NCBI RefSeq assembly: GCF_019200975.1
Contig: NZ_JAHTMR010000006.1
Location: 186,001 to 250,000 of the forward strand
From: Pseudomonas sp. PD9R
Lineage (GTDB): Bacteria; Pseudomonadota; Gammaproteobacteria; Pseudomonadales; Pseudomonadaceae
DNA length: 64,000 bases
Reading direction: 5' to 3'
The notes below the pieces were generated by a model. That model saw nothing but the letters and a program-made list of their open reading frames with translations, had not been told where the DNA came from and made no database searches. Made by a program: the position numbers and the translations under genes. Shown here piece after piece: positions 35,861 to 46,765 of this stretch (its first letter is position 1; each line of letters opens with the position of its first letter).

Positions 35861-37525
35861 ATGGCTCAATACGTATTCACCATGCATCGGCTGGGAAAAG
35901 TTGTTCCGCCGAAGCGGGAAATCCTGAAAAACATCTCTCTGTCCTTCTTCCCCGGCGCCAAGATCGGTGTGCTCGGCCTCAACGGTTCGGGTAAGTCCAC
36001 GCTGCTGAAAATCATGGCTGGCGTCGACACCGAGTTCGAGGGCGAAGCGCGTCCGATGCCGGAGCTGAACATCGGCTACCTCCCACAAGAGCCGATCCTG
36101 GACCCGACCAAGACCGTGCGTGAAGTGGTCGAGGAAGCGGTCAGCGTGATCAAGAACGCCCAGGCTCGCCTGGACGAGGTCTACGCGGCTTACGCTGATG
36201 AAGATGCCGATTTCGACAAGCTGGCTGCTGAACAGGCCAAACTTGAAGCCATCCTGCAAGCCAGCGACGGGCACAACCTGGATCGCCAACTGGAAGTCGC
36301 CGCCGATGCGCTGCGTCTGCCAGCATGGGATGCCAAGGTCGAATTCCTGTCCGGTGGTGAAAAACGTCGTGTGGCCCTGTGCCGCCTGCTGCTGTCCGCT
36401 CCGGACATGCTGTTGCTCGACGAACCGACCAACCACCTGGACGCCGATTCCGTCGCCTGGCTGGAGCACTTCCTGCACGACTTCCCGGGCACCGTGGTAG
36501 CGATCACGCACGACCGTTACTTCCTGGACAACGTTGCGGGCTGGATTCTGGAACTCGACCGCGGCGCGGGCATTCCTTACGAGGGCAACTACTCGGGCTG
36601 GCTGGAAGCCAAGTCGAATCGTCTGGCTGCCGAATCCAAGCAGCAGTCGGCTCACGAAAAAGCCATGAAGGAAGAGCTGGAGTGGGTGCGCAAAGGCGCC
36701 AAGGCCCGCCAGTCGAAATCCAAGGCTCGCCTGCAACGCTTCGAAGAAATGCAATCGCAGGAATTCCAGAAGCGCAGTGAAACCAACGAGATCTACATCC
36801 CGGCCGGTCCGCGCCTGGGTGACAAGGTCATCGAGTTCAAGAATGTCACCAAGGGCTACGGCGATCGCGTGTTGATCGACAACCTGTCGTTCTCTATGCC
36901 GAAAGGCGCCATCGTTGGCGTGATCGGCGGTAACGGTGCCGGTAAATCGACCCTGTTCCGCATGCTGATGGGCAAGGAAACGCCGGATTCGGGCAGCATC
37001 GAAGTCGGCGAAACCGTGCAACTGGCTTGCGTGGATCAGAGCCGCGAAGACCTGGACGGCAGCAAGACCGTGTTCCAGCAGATCTCCGACGGCTCCGACC
37101 AGATCCGCATCGGCAGCTACGAGATCCCGTCGCGTACCTACGTCGGTCGCTTCAACTTCAAGGGCGGCGATCAGCAGAAGTTCGTCAAGGACCTGTCCGG
37201 TGGTGAGCGCGGTCGCTTGCACCTGGCCCTGACCCTGAAGGAGGGCGGCAACGTCCTGCTGCTCGACGAACCGTCTAACGACCTCGACGTTGAAACCCTG
37301 CGTTCTTTGGAGGAAGCCCTGCTGGACTTCCCGGGCGCCGCCATTGTGATCTCTCACGATCGGTGGTTCCTTGACCGCGTCGCGACTCACATCCTGGCGT
37401 ACGAAGACGACTCGCAAGCGGTGTTCTTCGAAGGCAACTACACCGAATACGAAGCCGATCGCAAAAAGCGCCTTGGCGAAGCAGCAGCTCAGCCGCATCG
37501 TGTACGGCACAAGAAGTTGGCCTGA
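35861..37525 (+). CDS. ettA: Energy-dependent translational throttle ABC-F ATPase
   Basis: 554 residues with two ABC domains and no membrane segments. First Walker A is GLNGSGKST (39-47) with LSGGEKRR; second is GGNGAGKST with LSGGERGR; both Walker B motifs end in LLLDEP. The linker carries the P-site tRNA interaction helix pair (KSNRLAAESKQQSAHEKAMKEELEW region is split by charged turns). EttA binds the ribosomal E site and slows initiation-phase translation when ATP is low. It stands alone and ends at a strong terminator. The 285-bp upstream gap (35576-35860) shows nothing recognisable. Confidence 0.95.
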   Translation: MAQYVFTMHRLGKVVPPKREILKNISLSFFPGAKIGVLGLNGSGKSTLLKIMAGVDTEFEGEARPMPELNIGYLPQEPILDPTKTVREVVEEAVSVIKNAQARLDEVYAAYADEDADFDKLAAEQAKLEAILQASDGHNLDRQLEVAADALRLPAWDAKVEFLSGGEKRRVALCRLLLSAPDMLLLDEPTNHLDADSVAWLEHFLHDFPGTVVAITHDRYFLDNVAGWILELDRGAGIPYEGNYSGWLEAKSNRLAAESKQQSAHEKAMKEELEWVRKGAKARQSKSKARLQRFEEMQSQEFQKRSETNEIYIPAGPRLGDKVIEFKNVTKGYGDRVLIDNLSFSMPKGAIVGVIGGNGAGKSTLFRMLMGKETPDSGSIEVGETVQLACVDQSREDLDGSKTVFQQISDGSDQIRIGSYEIPSRTYVGRFNFKGGDQQKFVKDLSGGERGRLHLALTLKEGGNVLLLDEPSNDLDVETLRSLEEALLDFPGAAIVISHDRWFLDRVATHILAYEDDSQAVFFEGNYTEYEADRKKRLGEAAAQPHRVRHKKLA

Positions 37526-37603
37526 TTCGGTTGAATTGTTTGAACTGAGAGCAGTTCTTTCGGGTATCTAAGATGTAACGTCTCATTGTTGATTGCTTGA
37601 AAT

Positions 37604-37640
37604 AAAAATCCGATGCCTCGTAAGGCATCGGATTTTTTTT
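37604..37640 (+). terminator. Terminator of ettA
   Basis: AAAATCCGATGCC-TCGTA-GGCATCGGATTTTTTTTT. It marks the left border of the accessory operon region. Confidence 0.92.
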
Positions 37641-37708
37641 TGCCCGCTCGTCGTGGTCCGGATCAGTTCTTCGACCTTGAAATGACTGTTGCGTGTGAGA
37701 AAACCAAA

Positions 37709-37759
37709 CCTCCTAAACGAAGTATTGTAAGGAGGGAGTGTTACATGAGGTTGCTTTAG
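37709..37759 (+). other. Candidate four-codon leader peptide with sequesterable ribosome site
   Basis: A strong Shine-Dalgarno AGGAGG (37730-37735) precedes ATG AGG TTG CTT TAG (Met-Arg-Leu-Leu, 37745-37759). A perfect complement CCTCCT (37709-37714) lies 15 nt upstream, so the ribosome site can be hidden in a hairpin. It lies 183 bp before the accessory operon, whose AzlCD exporter family handles branched-chain amino acids. A regulatory role is speculative. Confidence 0.3.
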
Positions 37760-37893
37760 TTAGTGGGTTTTCCGTTTGTTTTATATTCTGAAATGATTGG
37801 AGGGTTCAATATTTTTTTCAGTGGGCTATTGTTCGCCGGAGTATTGCTGGAGAGACAGTTTTCATCTTGTTTCAGTAATTTAATTCCATTGTT

Positions 37894-37915
37894 GGTATCG
37901 CCTTCTGGCGATGCC
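37894..37915 (+). promoter_or_regulatory. Stable stem-loop in the leader of the accessory operon
   Basis: GGTATCGCC-TTCT-GGCGATGCC is a 9-bp stem with one G-U pair and a four-base loop, ending 26 nt before the first start codon and just upstream of its AAGGA ribosome site. There is no T-run, so it is not a simple terminator. The rest of 37641-37893 is AT-rich with no credible gene. Confidence 0.5.
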
Positions 37916-37941
37916 GAATATAAGCTGAAAGGAATATCATA

Positions 37942-38808
37942 ATGATAAAAGTCAGAGATAATAACCATGGTGGTGTGTGGCCGGAGTACGTAAGTGGTAC
38001 AGCCCAACAAAATTACTTAAAGGCTGAGGTCGGAATTCTTGAGGCTGCCAAGCAAGGTTACAGTCACTGGTATATAGACGGTAGTTTGCCGGGGGAGCGG
38101 CCTTCCGACTGGACGGAAAGTCGCATCGACGCGTTGCGTGAAACAATTTTGAAAACTGGCGTAAAACCTATTTATCATGGGAATTTTAAAGCACCCCTTG
38201 GAAGTGATGTTCAGGAAATAGGCACGGCTGCACTTGACTATATAAAACGGGAGGTTGACCTTAGTGCCGCATTGGGTGGCGCGCCTGTTATCGTGCATGG
38301 TGGTGGCGTCGTTGAGCCACGCTTGGTGATAGAGGCTCGGCGTATGGGGTTGACTGCCTTTATCGACAATCTTGGGGAACTTGTAGATTATGCGCGTGAG
38401 CGGAATGTTGAGATATGGCTGGAAAATCTCAGTAACTATACAAAGTTTCATCCGTTCTACTATATCTGCGTTACCGAAGATGAATACGCGGAGGTTCTGG
38501 GTAATGTTCCGGGCTTAAAGTTCTTTTTTGATGTGTCTCATGCCCATGTCAATGATGGTGACCCGGTCAAGGTTTTCGACCGGCTGCATCAATATGTGGT
38601 CGGCATGTCCTTCAGTGATAATAAAGGCGAACGTGATTCGCACTTTCCGCTGGGAAGAGGGTCGTTGGACTATCCCGGGTTGGTGAAAGCGATATTGAAG
38701 CATGAATGGCGTGGATTGGTTGGGTTTGAGACGCGCGGAAGCACGCTGTCAGACAGCGTTGCCTACCTCAACTCGATAGGCAGCAGGATCACCGATAAAG
38801 TTGCTTGA
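37942..38808 (+). CDS. Sugar-phosphate isomerase/epimerase-like TIM-barrel protein
   Basis: 288 residues of the AP-endonuclease-2/xylose-isomerase-like superfamily. Probable metal-site segments are VEIWLENLSNY (Glu), FFFDVSHAHV (Asp/His), FSDNKGERDSHFPLGRGSLDY (Asp, His) and GFETRG (Glu), all in the order expected for the barrel. It is cytosolic, with no signal peptide. First gene of a four-gene operon with AzlC, AzlD and an aminotransferase. The reaction is unknown; relatives include isomerases, epimerases and dehydratases. Base composition is lower in GC than the flanking ettA and gdhA. Confidence 0.8.
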   Translation: MIKVRDNNHGGVWPEYVSGTAQQNYLKAEVGILEAAKQGYSHWYIDGSLPGERPSDWTESRIDALRETILKTGVKPIYHGNFKAPLGSDVQEIGTAALDYIKREVDLSAALGGAPVIVHGGGVVEPRLVIEARRMGLTAFIDNLGELVDYARERNVEIWLENLSNYTKFHPFYYICVTEDEYAEVLGNVPGLKFFFDVSHAHVNDGDPVKVFDRLHQYVVGMSFSDNKGERDSHFPLGRGSLDYPGLVKAILKHEWRGLVGFETRGSTLSDSVAYLNSIGSRITDKVA

Positions 38809-38885
38809 TACAGGAATCCCTTCAGGTCATTTAGCGATAGTGACCTGATTTTCTGCTTACTTCCCGTCGAATAGAGGTGACCTCT

Positions 38886-39596
38886 GTGAGTGCCGTTCGA
38901 GAGAAATTTTTCCCCGGTAATGCCGATTTTGTAAAAGGTTGTATAGATTCGATCCCGGTTTGCCTCGCGTTTATGTTCATGTTTTTTTCCATTGGCGTGC
39001 TGTTGGCTTCGGCCGGATTTTCGCTGATTCAGTCAATTGTCATGACACTTGCCGTGCATGCTGCTCCACTTCAAGTGTTTATTGGACAATCGGATGGAGG
39101 TATAGGTGTTGGCGCGTTGATCATGATTACGCTCTTGGTGAATTTTCGATTCATGATCATGTCTTCAGTACTGTGTGAGCAATTCAAGTCAATATCTCTG
39201 ACTAAGATGATGTGGTCGGTGCAGTTGCTGTCCGTATCAACCTTCACACTTGCAAACTCCACGAAAACCAGTGCTCTGGACAGTTACCGGTATTATTTGG
39301 GCTGCGGTATTACCAGTCTGTCTGTTGCTGTTTTTGCAACGATTATGGGGTATCTCATACGTGCCGATTTGGGGGTTATGGCATATGCAGTCATTGCGAT
39401 GATATTGCCTATCCATTTCACGGCTCTTGTCGGAATGTCCTGGCCGAAGTGGCGCCCTGTTGTTGCCACCGCTATCGGGTTTATCGCTACGCCAATTGTC
39501 GGTTCATGGCTAGGCGTTTATCACGTTTTTGTTGTTCCATTGTTTCTGGGTGCTATATTTCTTTCCGTCGAGCGACTGAGTGGTAAGACATCATGA
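38886..39596 (+). CDS. AzlC-family amino-acid exporter, large subunit
   Basis: About 236 residues with six to seven membrane helices. Family segments are DSIPVCLAFMFMFFSIGVLLASAGFSL near the N-terminus, AVHAAPLQVFIGQ, LLVNFRFMIMSSVL, and a Trp-Pro-Lys-W loop near the end. AzlC works with AzlD to export branched-chain or other amino acids across the inner membrane. The GTG at 38886 has AGAGG 8 nt before it; the earlier GTG at 38877 overlaps that ribosome site. The stop overlaps the azlD start as ATGA. Confidence 0.87.
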   Translation: MSAVREKFFPGNADFVKGCIDSIPVCLAFMFMFFSIGVLLASAGFSLIQSIVMTLAVHAAPLQVFIGQSDGGIGVGALIMITLLVNFRFMIMSSVLCEQFKSISLTKMMWSVQLLSVSTFTLANSTKTSALDSYRYYLGCGITSLSVAVFATIMGYLIRADLGVMAYAVIAMILPIHFTALVGMSWPKWRPVVATAIGFIATPIVGSWLGVYHVFVVPLFLGAIFLSVERLSGKTS

Positions 39597-39928
39597 GTAA
39601 CTGGGGGCTAATACTGGTTGCTGCAAGCGTTTCGTATTGCTTGCGTTTTTTGCCTGTCTTGATTTTTCGAAAATACAAGATCAATGGCGATGGAAATGTT
39701 TATGTGTTTTTAAGCTATGCAGCCTGCGCAGTGATGGGCGGGATAATTTACTCAATCGCATTTGGAGATGCATTGTTTCTGGATTGGTCAGGACATTTTG
39801 AAGATGTTCAGTTGATGAAGTTGATAGTTATCCTGCTTTCATTTTTTGTTGCGGCTTTTACCCGCAGTGTCATCAAGTCGTTAGTCTGCTGTGCGTCGAT
39901 ATACGGTGTCGCCTTGTATTTGCTCTGA
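39593..39928 (+). CDS. AzlD-family amino-acid exporter, small subunit
   Basis: 111 residues with about four membrane helices (WGLILVAASVSYCLRFLPVLIF at the start, SYAACAVMGGIIYSIAFG, and a C-terminal pair). The Arg-Phe-Leu-Pro motif after helix 1 is typical of AzlD. It overlaps azlC by 4 bp, indicating coupled translation of the two-subunit carrier. The substrate is presumably the product of the neighbouring isomerase-like protein and aminotransferase. Confidence 0.87.
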   Translation: MSNWGLILVAASVSYCLRFLPVLIFRKYKINGDGNVYVFLSYAACAVMGGIIYSIAFGDALFLDWSGHFEDVQLMKLIVILLSFFVAAFTRSVIKSLVCCASIYGVALYLL

Positions 39929-39975
39929 TGGGGTTTCGTTCCGCCTCTGAACATCGCTAAAGAGAGTATTTAATA

Positions 39976-41259
39976 ATGAATATATTTGCAGGTTTCGATA
40001 AGCGACCTGGCGAACTGACTCGCCAACAACTTGAGGATTGCTATTATCGAGTCATGAATAACCCGCTTGATATCAATATGACTCGAGGTTTGCCCTCGCC
40101 CGCGCAATTGGATTTGGCTAACTCATTCCTGTTTCTACCCGGCCAATCAAGCTTCGTTTCTGCTCATGCTGTCGATTGGCGAAATTATGGCTGCCTGCAG
40201 GGCTTGCCAGAGGTGCGCAAGTTAGTTGCTGAAGCATTGCTGGGGCTGCCGGCCGATCAGATTGCCGTCGGTGAAAACTCCAGTCTTGCATTGATGCACG
40301 AGACGCTCGGCTACGCATTTAGCCATGGGCTCTGCACGAGTCCGCGTCCGTGGGGAAAAGAGCCATTGGTAAAGTTTCTCTGCCCTGTCCCAGGCTATGA
40401 CCGACATTTTGCGATGTGCGAAGAATTCAACATCGAAATGATCCCGGTACCCCTGCTCGAAACGGGTCCGGACATGGACATGATCGAACGTTTGGTGGCG
40501 TCGGATCCCACGATAAAAGGTATGTGGTGTGTACCCAAATACAGCAATCCGTCAGGTGCCGTTTACTGTGGCGAGACAGTGGCAAGACTCGCGAGAATGC
40601 CAACCGCCGCAGACGATTTCGTATTGTTTTGGGACAATGCCTATGCGGTTCATCATTTGACTGACGATGAGGTACAGAACCAGCCCATTGCGCAGTTATG
40701 TGAGGAGGCCAGGCATACCGATCGATACTTTATTTTCGCTTCAACCTCGAAAATTGTCCTGCCTGGAGCAGGTTTGGCGTTTATCGGCTCATCTACGACA
40801 AATTTGACTTGGTGGTTAAACCATCGCAAGTGCCGAACCATCGGTCCAGATAAGGTCAATCAGCTACGCCATCTGTTGTTTTTTCGTGACGACAAAGGCG
40901 TGTCGAATCACATGAAGAAACACCGTTCGTTACTTGCACCAAAATTCGAGAGGCTTGAGGTTGAGTTATCAAAAGGATTTAACGGGGTAGGTCAGGTGAG
41001 TTGGACGAGACCGCAAGGTGGGTACTTTGTCAGTCTGGACTTGCCCCAAGGATGCGCTAGCAGGGCCGTGGATCTTGCGCTACGAGTGGGCCTCGCGCTG
41101 ACGCAAGCAGGAGCAACCCACCCCAAAGGACTGGACCCCCTTGATAGCAACATTCGGCTGGCACCCACTTATCTGGATCTTGAAACTCTCGGAGTAGCTG
41201 CTCAAGTCCTTGTACTGTGCGTGTTGCTTTCGATTGCACAGCAGGAACGCACTCGATAG
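39976..41259 (+). CDS. PLP-dependent aminotransferase (fold type I, MocR/PF12897-like)
   Basis: 427 residues. SNPSGAVY and FWDNAYAVHHL are substrate/PLP contacts of the aspartate-aminotransferase fold. STSKIVLPGAGLAF carries the PLP lysine (Lys259), and the C-terminal SNIRLAPTY has the carboxylate-binding Arg. The N-terminus INMTRGLPSPAQLDL and YGCLQGLPEVRKLVAEALLG fit the PF12897 group rather than classical AspC. Last gene of the operon, 47 bp after azlD. With an exporter next door, it may form or break down an unusual amino acid; the substrate is unknown. Confidence 0.85.
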   Translation: MNIFAGFDKRPGELTRQQLEDCYYRVMNNPLDINMTRGLPSPAQLDLANSFLFLPGQSSFVSAHAVDWRNYGCLQGLPEVRKLVAEALLGLPADQIAVGENSSLALMHETLGYAFSHGLCTSPRPWGKEPLVKFLCPVPGYDRHFAMCEEFNIEMIPVPLLETGPDMDMIERLVASDPTIKGMWCVPKYSNPSGAVYCGETVARLARMPTAADDFVLFWDNAYAVHHLTDDEVQNQPIAQLCEEARHTDRYFIFASTSKIVLPGAGLAFIGSSTTNLTWWLNHRKCRTIGPDKVNQLRHLLFFRDDKGVSNHMKKHRSLLAPKFERLEVELSKGFNGVGQVSWTRPQGGYFVSLDLPQGCASRAVDLALRVGLALTQAGATHPKGLDPLDSNIRLAPTYLDLETLGVAAQVLVLCVLLSIAQQERTR

Positions 41260-41267
41260 CAGGCTTT

Positions 41268-43316
<2,049 letters not shown>

Positions 43317-43386
43317 GGTTTTCTCCCGATATAGGGTTTGGGCCATCGTCGCAGGCTTTTAGTTTCGAGGGATATAGGGCAGCGAC

Positions 43387-43743
43387 CTATTGCGAGTGAT
43401 AGGCCCGGGCGGCGTCCTGATCCTTCTGCTGCTGCCAGGCTTTATCTCGTTCGTCCCAATGACGATTGCGATAGTCATCACGGTCCTCGCTTTCGCGCAT
43501 GGCCTGGCACTGGCGAAAGCCGTCGCCCCAGCCTTCGGCGTAGTTTTTGTCTTTCAGATAGCGCGGGACGTTTTTGCGAAACTCACCGGTGATGGCACCG
43601 GCGGCCTGCCGGCCACTGCTGCAACCGTCATCGAAACCATCGGCGAATGCCGGTGGGTAACCTTTGGCAATCAGATCTTCGTGGGTCGTCTGGCAACCCG
43701 CGATCAACAGCAATAAACCGACTACACCTGCACAACGCCACAT
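43387..43743 (-). CDS. Putative lipoprotein of unknown function
   Basis: 118 residues. The signal peptide ends in a lipobox, LLIAGC, with the modified Cys at residue 17. The mature part has repeated GF-DGC and WGDGFRQC motifs (two Cys) and a charged, Arg/Asp/Gln-rich C-terminus that is likely helical. The family is common in Pseudomonas but I know no function. Confidence 0.75.
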   Translation of the reverse strand: MWRCAGVVGLLLLIAGCQTTHEDLIAKGYPPAFADGFDDGCSSGRQAAGAITGEFRKNVPRYLKDKNYAEGWGDGFRQCQAMRESEDRDDYRNRHWDERDKAWQQQKDQDAARAYHSQ

Positions 43744-43817
43744 CTTGGACTCCCGGGCCGCAATACGGCCTATAAGGAAAGTCTAGAAGCGGGTTCGTCG
43801 GCGGGGTGTGAAAGAAA

Positions 43818-43898
43818 GATCAAAAGATCGCAGTCTGCGGCAGCTACGGGAGTCGCATTTCAATGTAGGAGCTGCCGAAGGCTGCGATCTTTTGATCT
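43818..43898. repeat. REP inverted repeat, GCAGCCTTCGGCAGC type (imperfect)
   Basis: AGATCAAAAGATCGCAGTCTGCGGCAGCTAC on the left pairs with the complement of TGTAGGAGCTGCCGAAGGCTGCG on the right with several mismatches. Between the DUF4105 gene and the lipoprotein gene. Confidence 0.8.
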
Positions 43899-43923
43899 AC
43901 CTTGGCTCCGACCAAATTTCAGA

Positions 43924-45777
43924 TCAATAGTGATACCACTTCACCTCAAGCATCACTTCGTTCTCCGGCGTAGCCAAGTGGCTGAATTCACGCTGGGCAC
44001 TCAGCCGCAAGCCCAAGTTGCGCGACAGCTCCCACTGTTGATTCAGGCTCATACTGCGGCGCACTTCGCCATTGGTGAAGTAGTCGCCCTTGGCTTCCAG
44101 GCTGAAATTGCCCAGCGGGTTTTTCCACAGCAATCCTGTGTTGAAACCCGCTGCCGGGGCGATAAAACCGGCGAAGTCATTGTTGTGTTCCACGCGCACC
44201 GTACCCAAGGCAAAACCAAGTGTGTCGTCGCCGAGTTGCCAAGTGCCACCGCCACCGCCATTCACATGGCTGACCAGATTTTCGTCGTCATGTTTGCCCG
44301 GCACCCGTTCCAGGCCTCCCGTGACTTGCCACGACAGTGGTTGCAGTAACTCGTTGCGCGGCGTCAGTGAGCGGATGGTTGCCAGGTCCAGTTGCTGCAC
44401 CTGCCAGTCATTGCCTTCGTACTGACGCAGTTTCAGCTGGAGGATTTCGATCTGTGCACCGAGGGGGAAGCTTTCGGCATTGTCGTTGAGGTCGTGATAG
44501 GCCATGCGTAAGCCATACTCGCCAAAGGCCTTGTCACCACGAGTGCCGAGGCCCGCCTGCCAGGTGCGCGATTCGTGGCCGTCCTCGGGCAGGCCGGGTT
44601 GCGGGATGTCCAGCTCCGGTGCCGGGTTCTGGTTGATCGCCCGCAGCAGTTCGAAACTGCGTTGTGCCCGTTGCGGATCACGCTCCTGGCCATTGGCGCG
44701 GTAGCGTTCCAGACGATATGCGGCATCGATGATCAATGCCTGGCGTCCTCGGGGTAGAGCCTTGAACGCCGGTGTTTGCAATTGTTTCTGGTCGGCACTG
44801 ACCTTCAGCACCCACTGCTGTTCTTCATCGCTCAACGGCTCGGCGCGGCTTAGCAGTTCGCGCTCGCGAGACGGGCGGTACTGGATCGATTCCACCAGCC
44901 CGGCCTCTTTCACCGCTTTGACGGTGTCGGTAGGAATGGCGGTCAGCGGGAATTGCTCGGTCAGGCGCAGGCTCGGGCGGGCTACTTGCAGCAGTTCCAG
45001 CAGGCGATAGGAGCAGTTTTCGTCGAAGAAGAAATAGTCGAACTGAATCTGCTTCAACTCCCAGACGTGCTCGACCATGCGCGCGGTTTCTTCCTGGGTC
45101 AGATTAAGACGGTATTCCCATAAGTCGCGGTTTTCGAGGCTGCGGTATTCCGAGAGTTTTTCCTGATACGGCACCAGCGCGAACAGACCGGGATAGCCGC
45201 CCATCAAGCCTTTCCAGGCATAGAGGATGCTGTTGTCCGAGCCTTCGATGTAGGCGCCGAAGTTGATCGCGTAACTGAGCAATGAGGTCTTGTCGCTCTG
45301 TACGTCGGCCTGATCGATGCGCAGCAGGGTGTGGCCGAACATCGACGATGGGCTGTTGAGGTACGCCGCCGGGAAAATCATCACCGCGCTATGCGGCGAA
45401 ACGTCTTTGAACCATTGCTTGAACTCAGCGCAGTCCAGCGTCGGCAGATCGGTCAGGTTGAGTTGCGCCTTCAGCCAACGGGTACGGGCCGGGTAAACGC
45501 ACTGTGCATGCTGTTCGCCAGCGCTCGCCGGGGCATACAGCGCTTGTACGGTGGCCGCCAGTTCATGGTCCGGGTGTTCGTTGCCATCGGCAGCAAGAAA
45601 GAATTTTTTGTCGCTGACATAGCTGCGCCAGCCACCGAGTTTGGCGGTTTCGTAATGACCCAGGGAAATCCAGAAAGGGTCGTTGGCCAGTTGCTGCAAA
45701 CGTTGATTGTCGATAAGCGGCGCGGCGGACAGCGGCGCGCAGACACAGAGCGCCAGCCAGGCAAAGCGTTTGAGCAT
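43924..45777 (-). CDS. DUF4105-family envelope protein
   Basis: 617 residues. A Sec signal peptide (MLKRFAWLALCVCAPLSAAP) is followed by the DUF4105 domain: HSAVMIFPAAYLNSPSSMFGHTLLRI, SYAINFGAYIEGSDN and DYFFFDENCSYRLLELL, with His, Cys and Asn residues that resemble a papain-like or NlpC-type arrangement. The C-terminal third (from about 400) is beta-rich and ends in Tyr-His-Tyr, as outer-membrane barrels do. The start at 45777 restores the signal peptide. Function unknown. Confidence 0.83.
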   Translation of the reverse strand: MLKRFAWLALCVCAPLSAAPLIDNQRLQQLANDPFWISLGHYETAKLGGWRSYVSDKKFFLAADGNEHPDHELAATVQALYAPASAGEQHAQCVYPARTRWLKAQLNLTDLPTLDCAEFKQWFKDVSPHSAVMIFPAAYLNSPSSMFGHTLLRIDQADVQSDKTSLLSYAINFGAYIEGSDNSILYAWKGLMGGYPGLFALVPYQEKLSEYRSLENRDLWEYRLNLTQEETARMVEHVWELKQIQFDYFFFDENCSYRLLELLQVARPSLRLTEQFPLTAIPTDTVKAVKEAGLVESIQYRPSRERELLSRAEPLSDEEQQWVLKVSADQKQLQTPAFKALPRGRQALIIDAAYRLERYRANGQERDPQRAQRSFELLRAINQNPAPELDIPQPGLPEDGHESRTWQAGLGTRGDKAFGEYGLRMAYHDLNDNAESFPLGAQIEILQLKLRQYEGNDWQVQQLDLATIRSLTPRNELLQPLSWQVTGGLERVPGKHDDENLVSHVNGGGGGTWQLGDDTLGFALGTVRVEHNNDFAGFIAPAAGFNTGLLWKNPLGNFSLEAKGDYFTNGEVRRSMSLNQQWELSRNLGLRLSAQREFSHLATPENEVMLEVKWYHY

Positions 45778-45833
45778 AGTCGGCAACTTAAACAGGAAAA
45801 AACAAAGACCCGGCGCGGTCGATGCCACTTGCG

Positions 45834-45922
45834 GGTAGGAGCTGTCGAGTGCAACGAGGCGGCGATCTTTTGATCTTTTAAAAGCAAAGATCGCCGCCTC
45901 GTTGCACTCGACAGCTCCTACA
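45834..45922. repeat. REP inverted repeat, CGTTGCACTCGACAGC variant
   Basis: Nearly perfect arms of about 38 bp. The middle CGTTGCACTCGACAGC and GCCGCC differ from the standard type and match the element at 1936-2022, so the two form a small subfamily. Confidence 0.88.
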
Positions 45923-45954
45923 GGTGCATGGCATTACCCAAAGAGGGGCGGGCC

Positions 45955-45989
45955 CAAAAATAAAACCCGCTTCCCGAAAGAAGCGGGGT
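45955..45989 (-). terminator. Terminator of the DUF3015 gene
   Basis: On the minus strand CCCCGCTT-CTTTCGGG-AAGCGGG is followed by TTTTATTTTT, ten bases after the DUF3015 stop. Confidence 0.8.
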
Positions 45990-45998
45990 GGGTCGAGC

Positions 45999-46487
45999 TT
46001 AAGCTTGAGTCGCGTACTTGGCCAGACGAGGGTCGTTTTTCAGCACGGCCAGAGTGTTGGTATGCACGTCTTCCGCAGTGACGTCAGCCTTGCTGAAGAT
46101 CTGCTGGAAGTGCTCGTGAGTGACGGCGGCGAAGTGCGCACGGTCTTCCGGCGCCACGCCCAGTACCACGGCGTAAGTGGTCAGTGCTTCGCCCTGACCT
46201 TTAGCCATGTCTTCGGACAGCTCATTCATCATGCCATTCATGGCAAACCAGGATTTGCCGCCATAGGTCAGCGACGCGTTGGTCGCACAACCGTTGGTGC
46301 CGGAGGTCATACCGAAGGTTGCGTTGCCGGAGGTGCCGTTGGTGGTGGATGCCAGGAAGTGAGCCGGAGTACCACGCTGACCTTCGAACAGCATGTTGCC
46401 CCAACCGCAATCCGGCCCGCCTGGCGCCTGAGCCATGGCGTTGAGGGATACAACGGTGAAGAGAGTACCGAGAAGAATCCGTTTCAT
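45999..46487 (-). CDS. DUF3015-family periplasmic protein
   Basis: 162 residues with a Sec signal peptide (MKRILLGTLFTVVSLNAMAQ). The mature part begins PDCGWGNMLFEGQRG and includes FLASTTNGTSGNATFGMTSGT with NGCATN, the family signature; two Cys may pair. The C-terminal half is helical (YAVVLGV, HFAAVTHEHFQQIF). Widespread in Pseudomonas, role unknown. Own terminator downstream. Confidence 0.88.
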   Translation of the reverse strand: MKRILLGTLFTVVSLNAMAQAPGGPDCGWGNMLFEGQRGTPAHFLASTTNGTSGNATFGMTSGTNGCATNASLTYGGKSWFAMNGMMNELSEDMAKGQGEALTTYAVVLGVAPEDRAHFAAVTHEHFQQIFSKADVTAEDVHTNTLAVLKNDPRLAKYATQA

Positions 46488-46765
46488 AGCTTTGTTCTCT
46501 TTATGTGCATACCAATGGACAAGGGAGTTTGGCCCGTGTCGGCGCCAGTTGGGCCGGTTATTAGTCCAGCCGCGCAGTTTGGAGTTTAGGCACGATCACG
46601 GGGTTCCGTGATTTTTTGCAAAACAATCGTTGAAATCAGGGATTTGGCGCCGCTCTGCATCGAGGTTTCGACTTGTCTATGCTTTGGCCTGAGGCGCTCC
46701 TTGCCAGTCGGGCATAGGCAGCGCCAGAATGCCGCTATCTGCCCCGCCTGATGTAAGGAAGCCCG

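Noticed and set aside
35837-37510. 557-codon open frame antisense to ettA
   Set aside because: The sense strand has both ABC ATPase domains. The antisense frame is a codon-bias shadow.
37756-38010. 84-codon minus-strand frame over the start of the accessory operon
   Set aside because: It has no ribosome site, runs antisense into the isomerase-like gene, and its sequence resembles no protein family.
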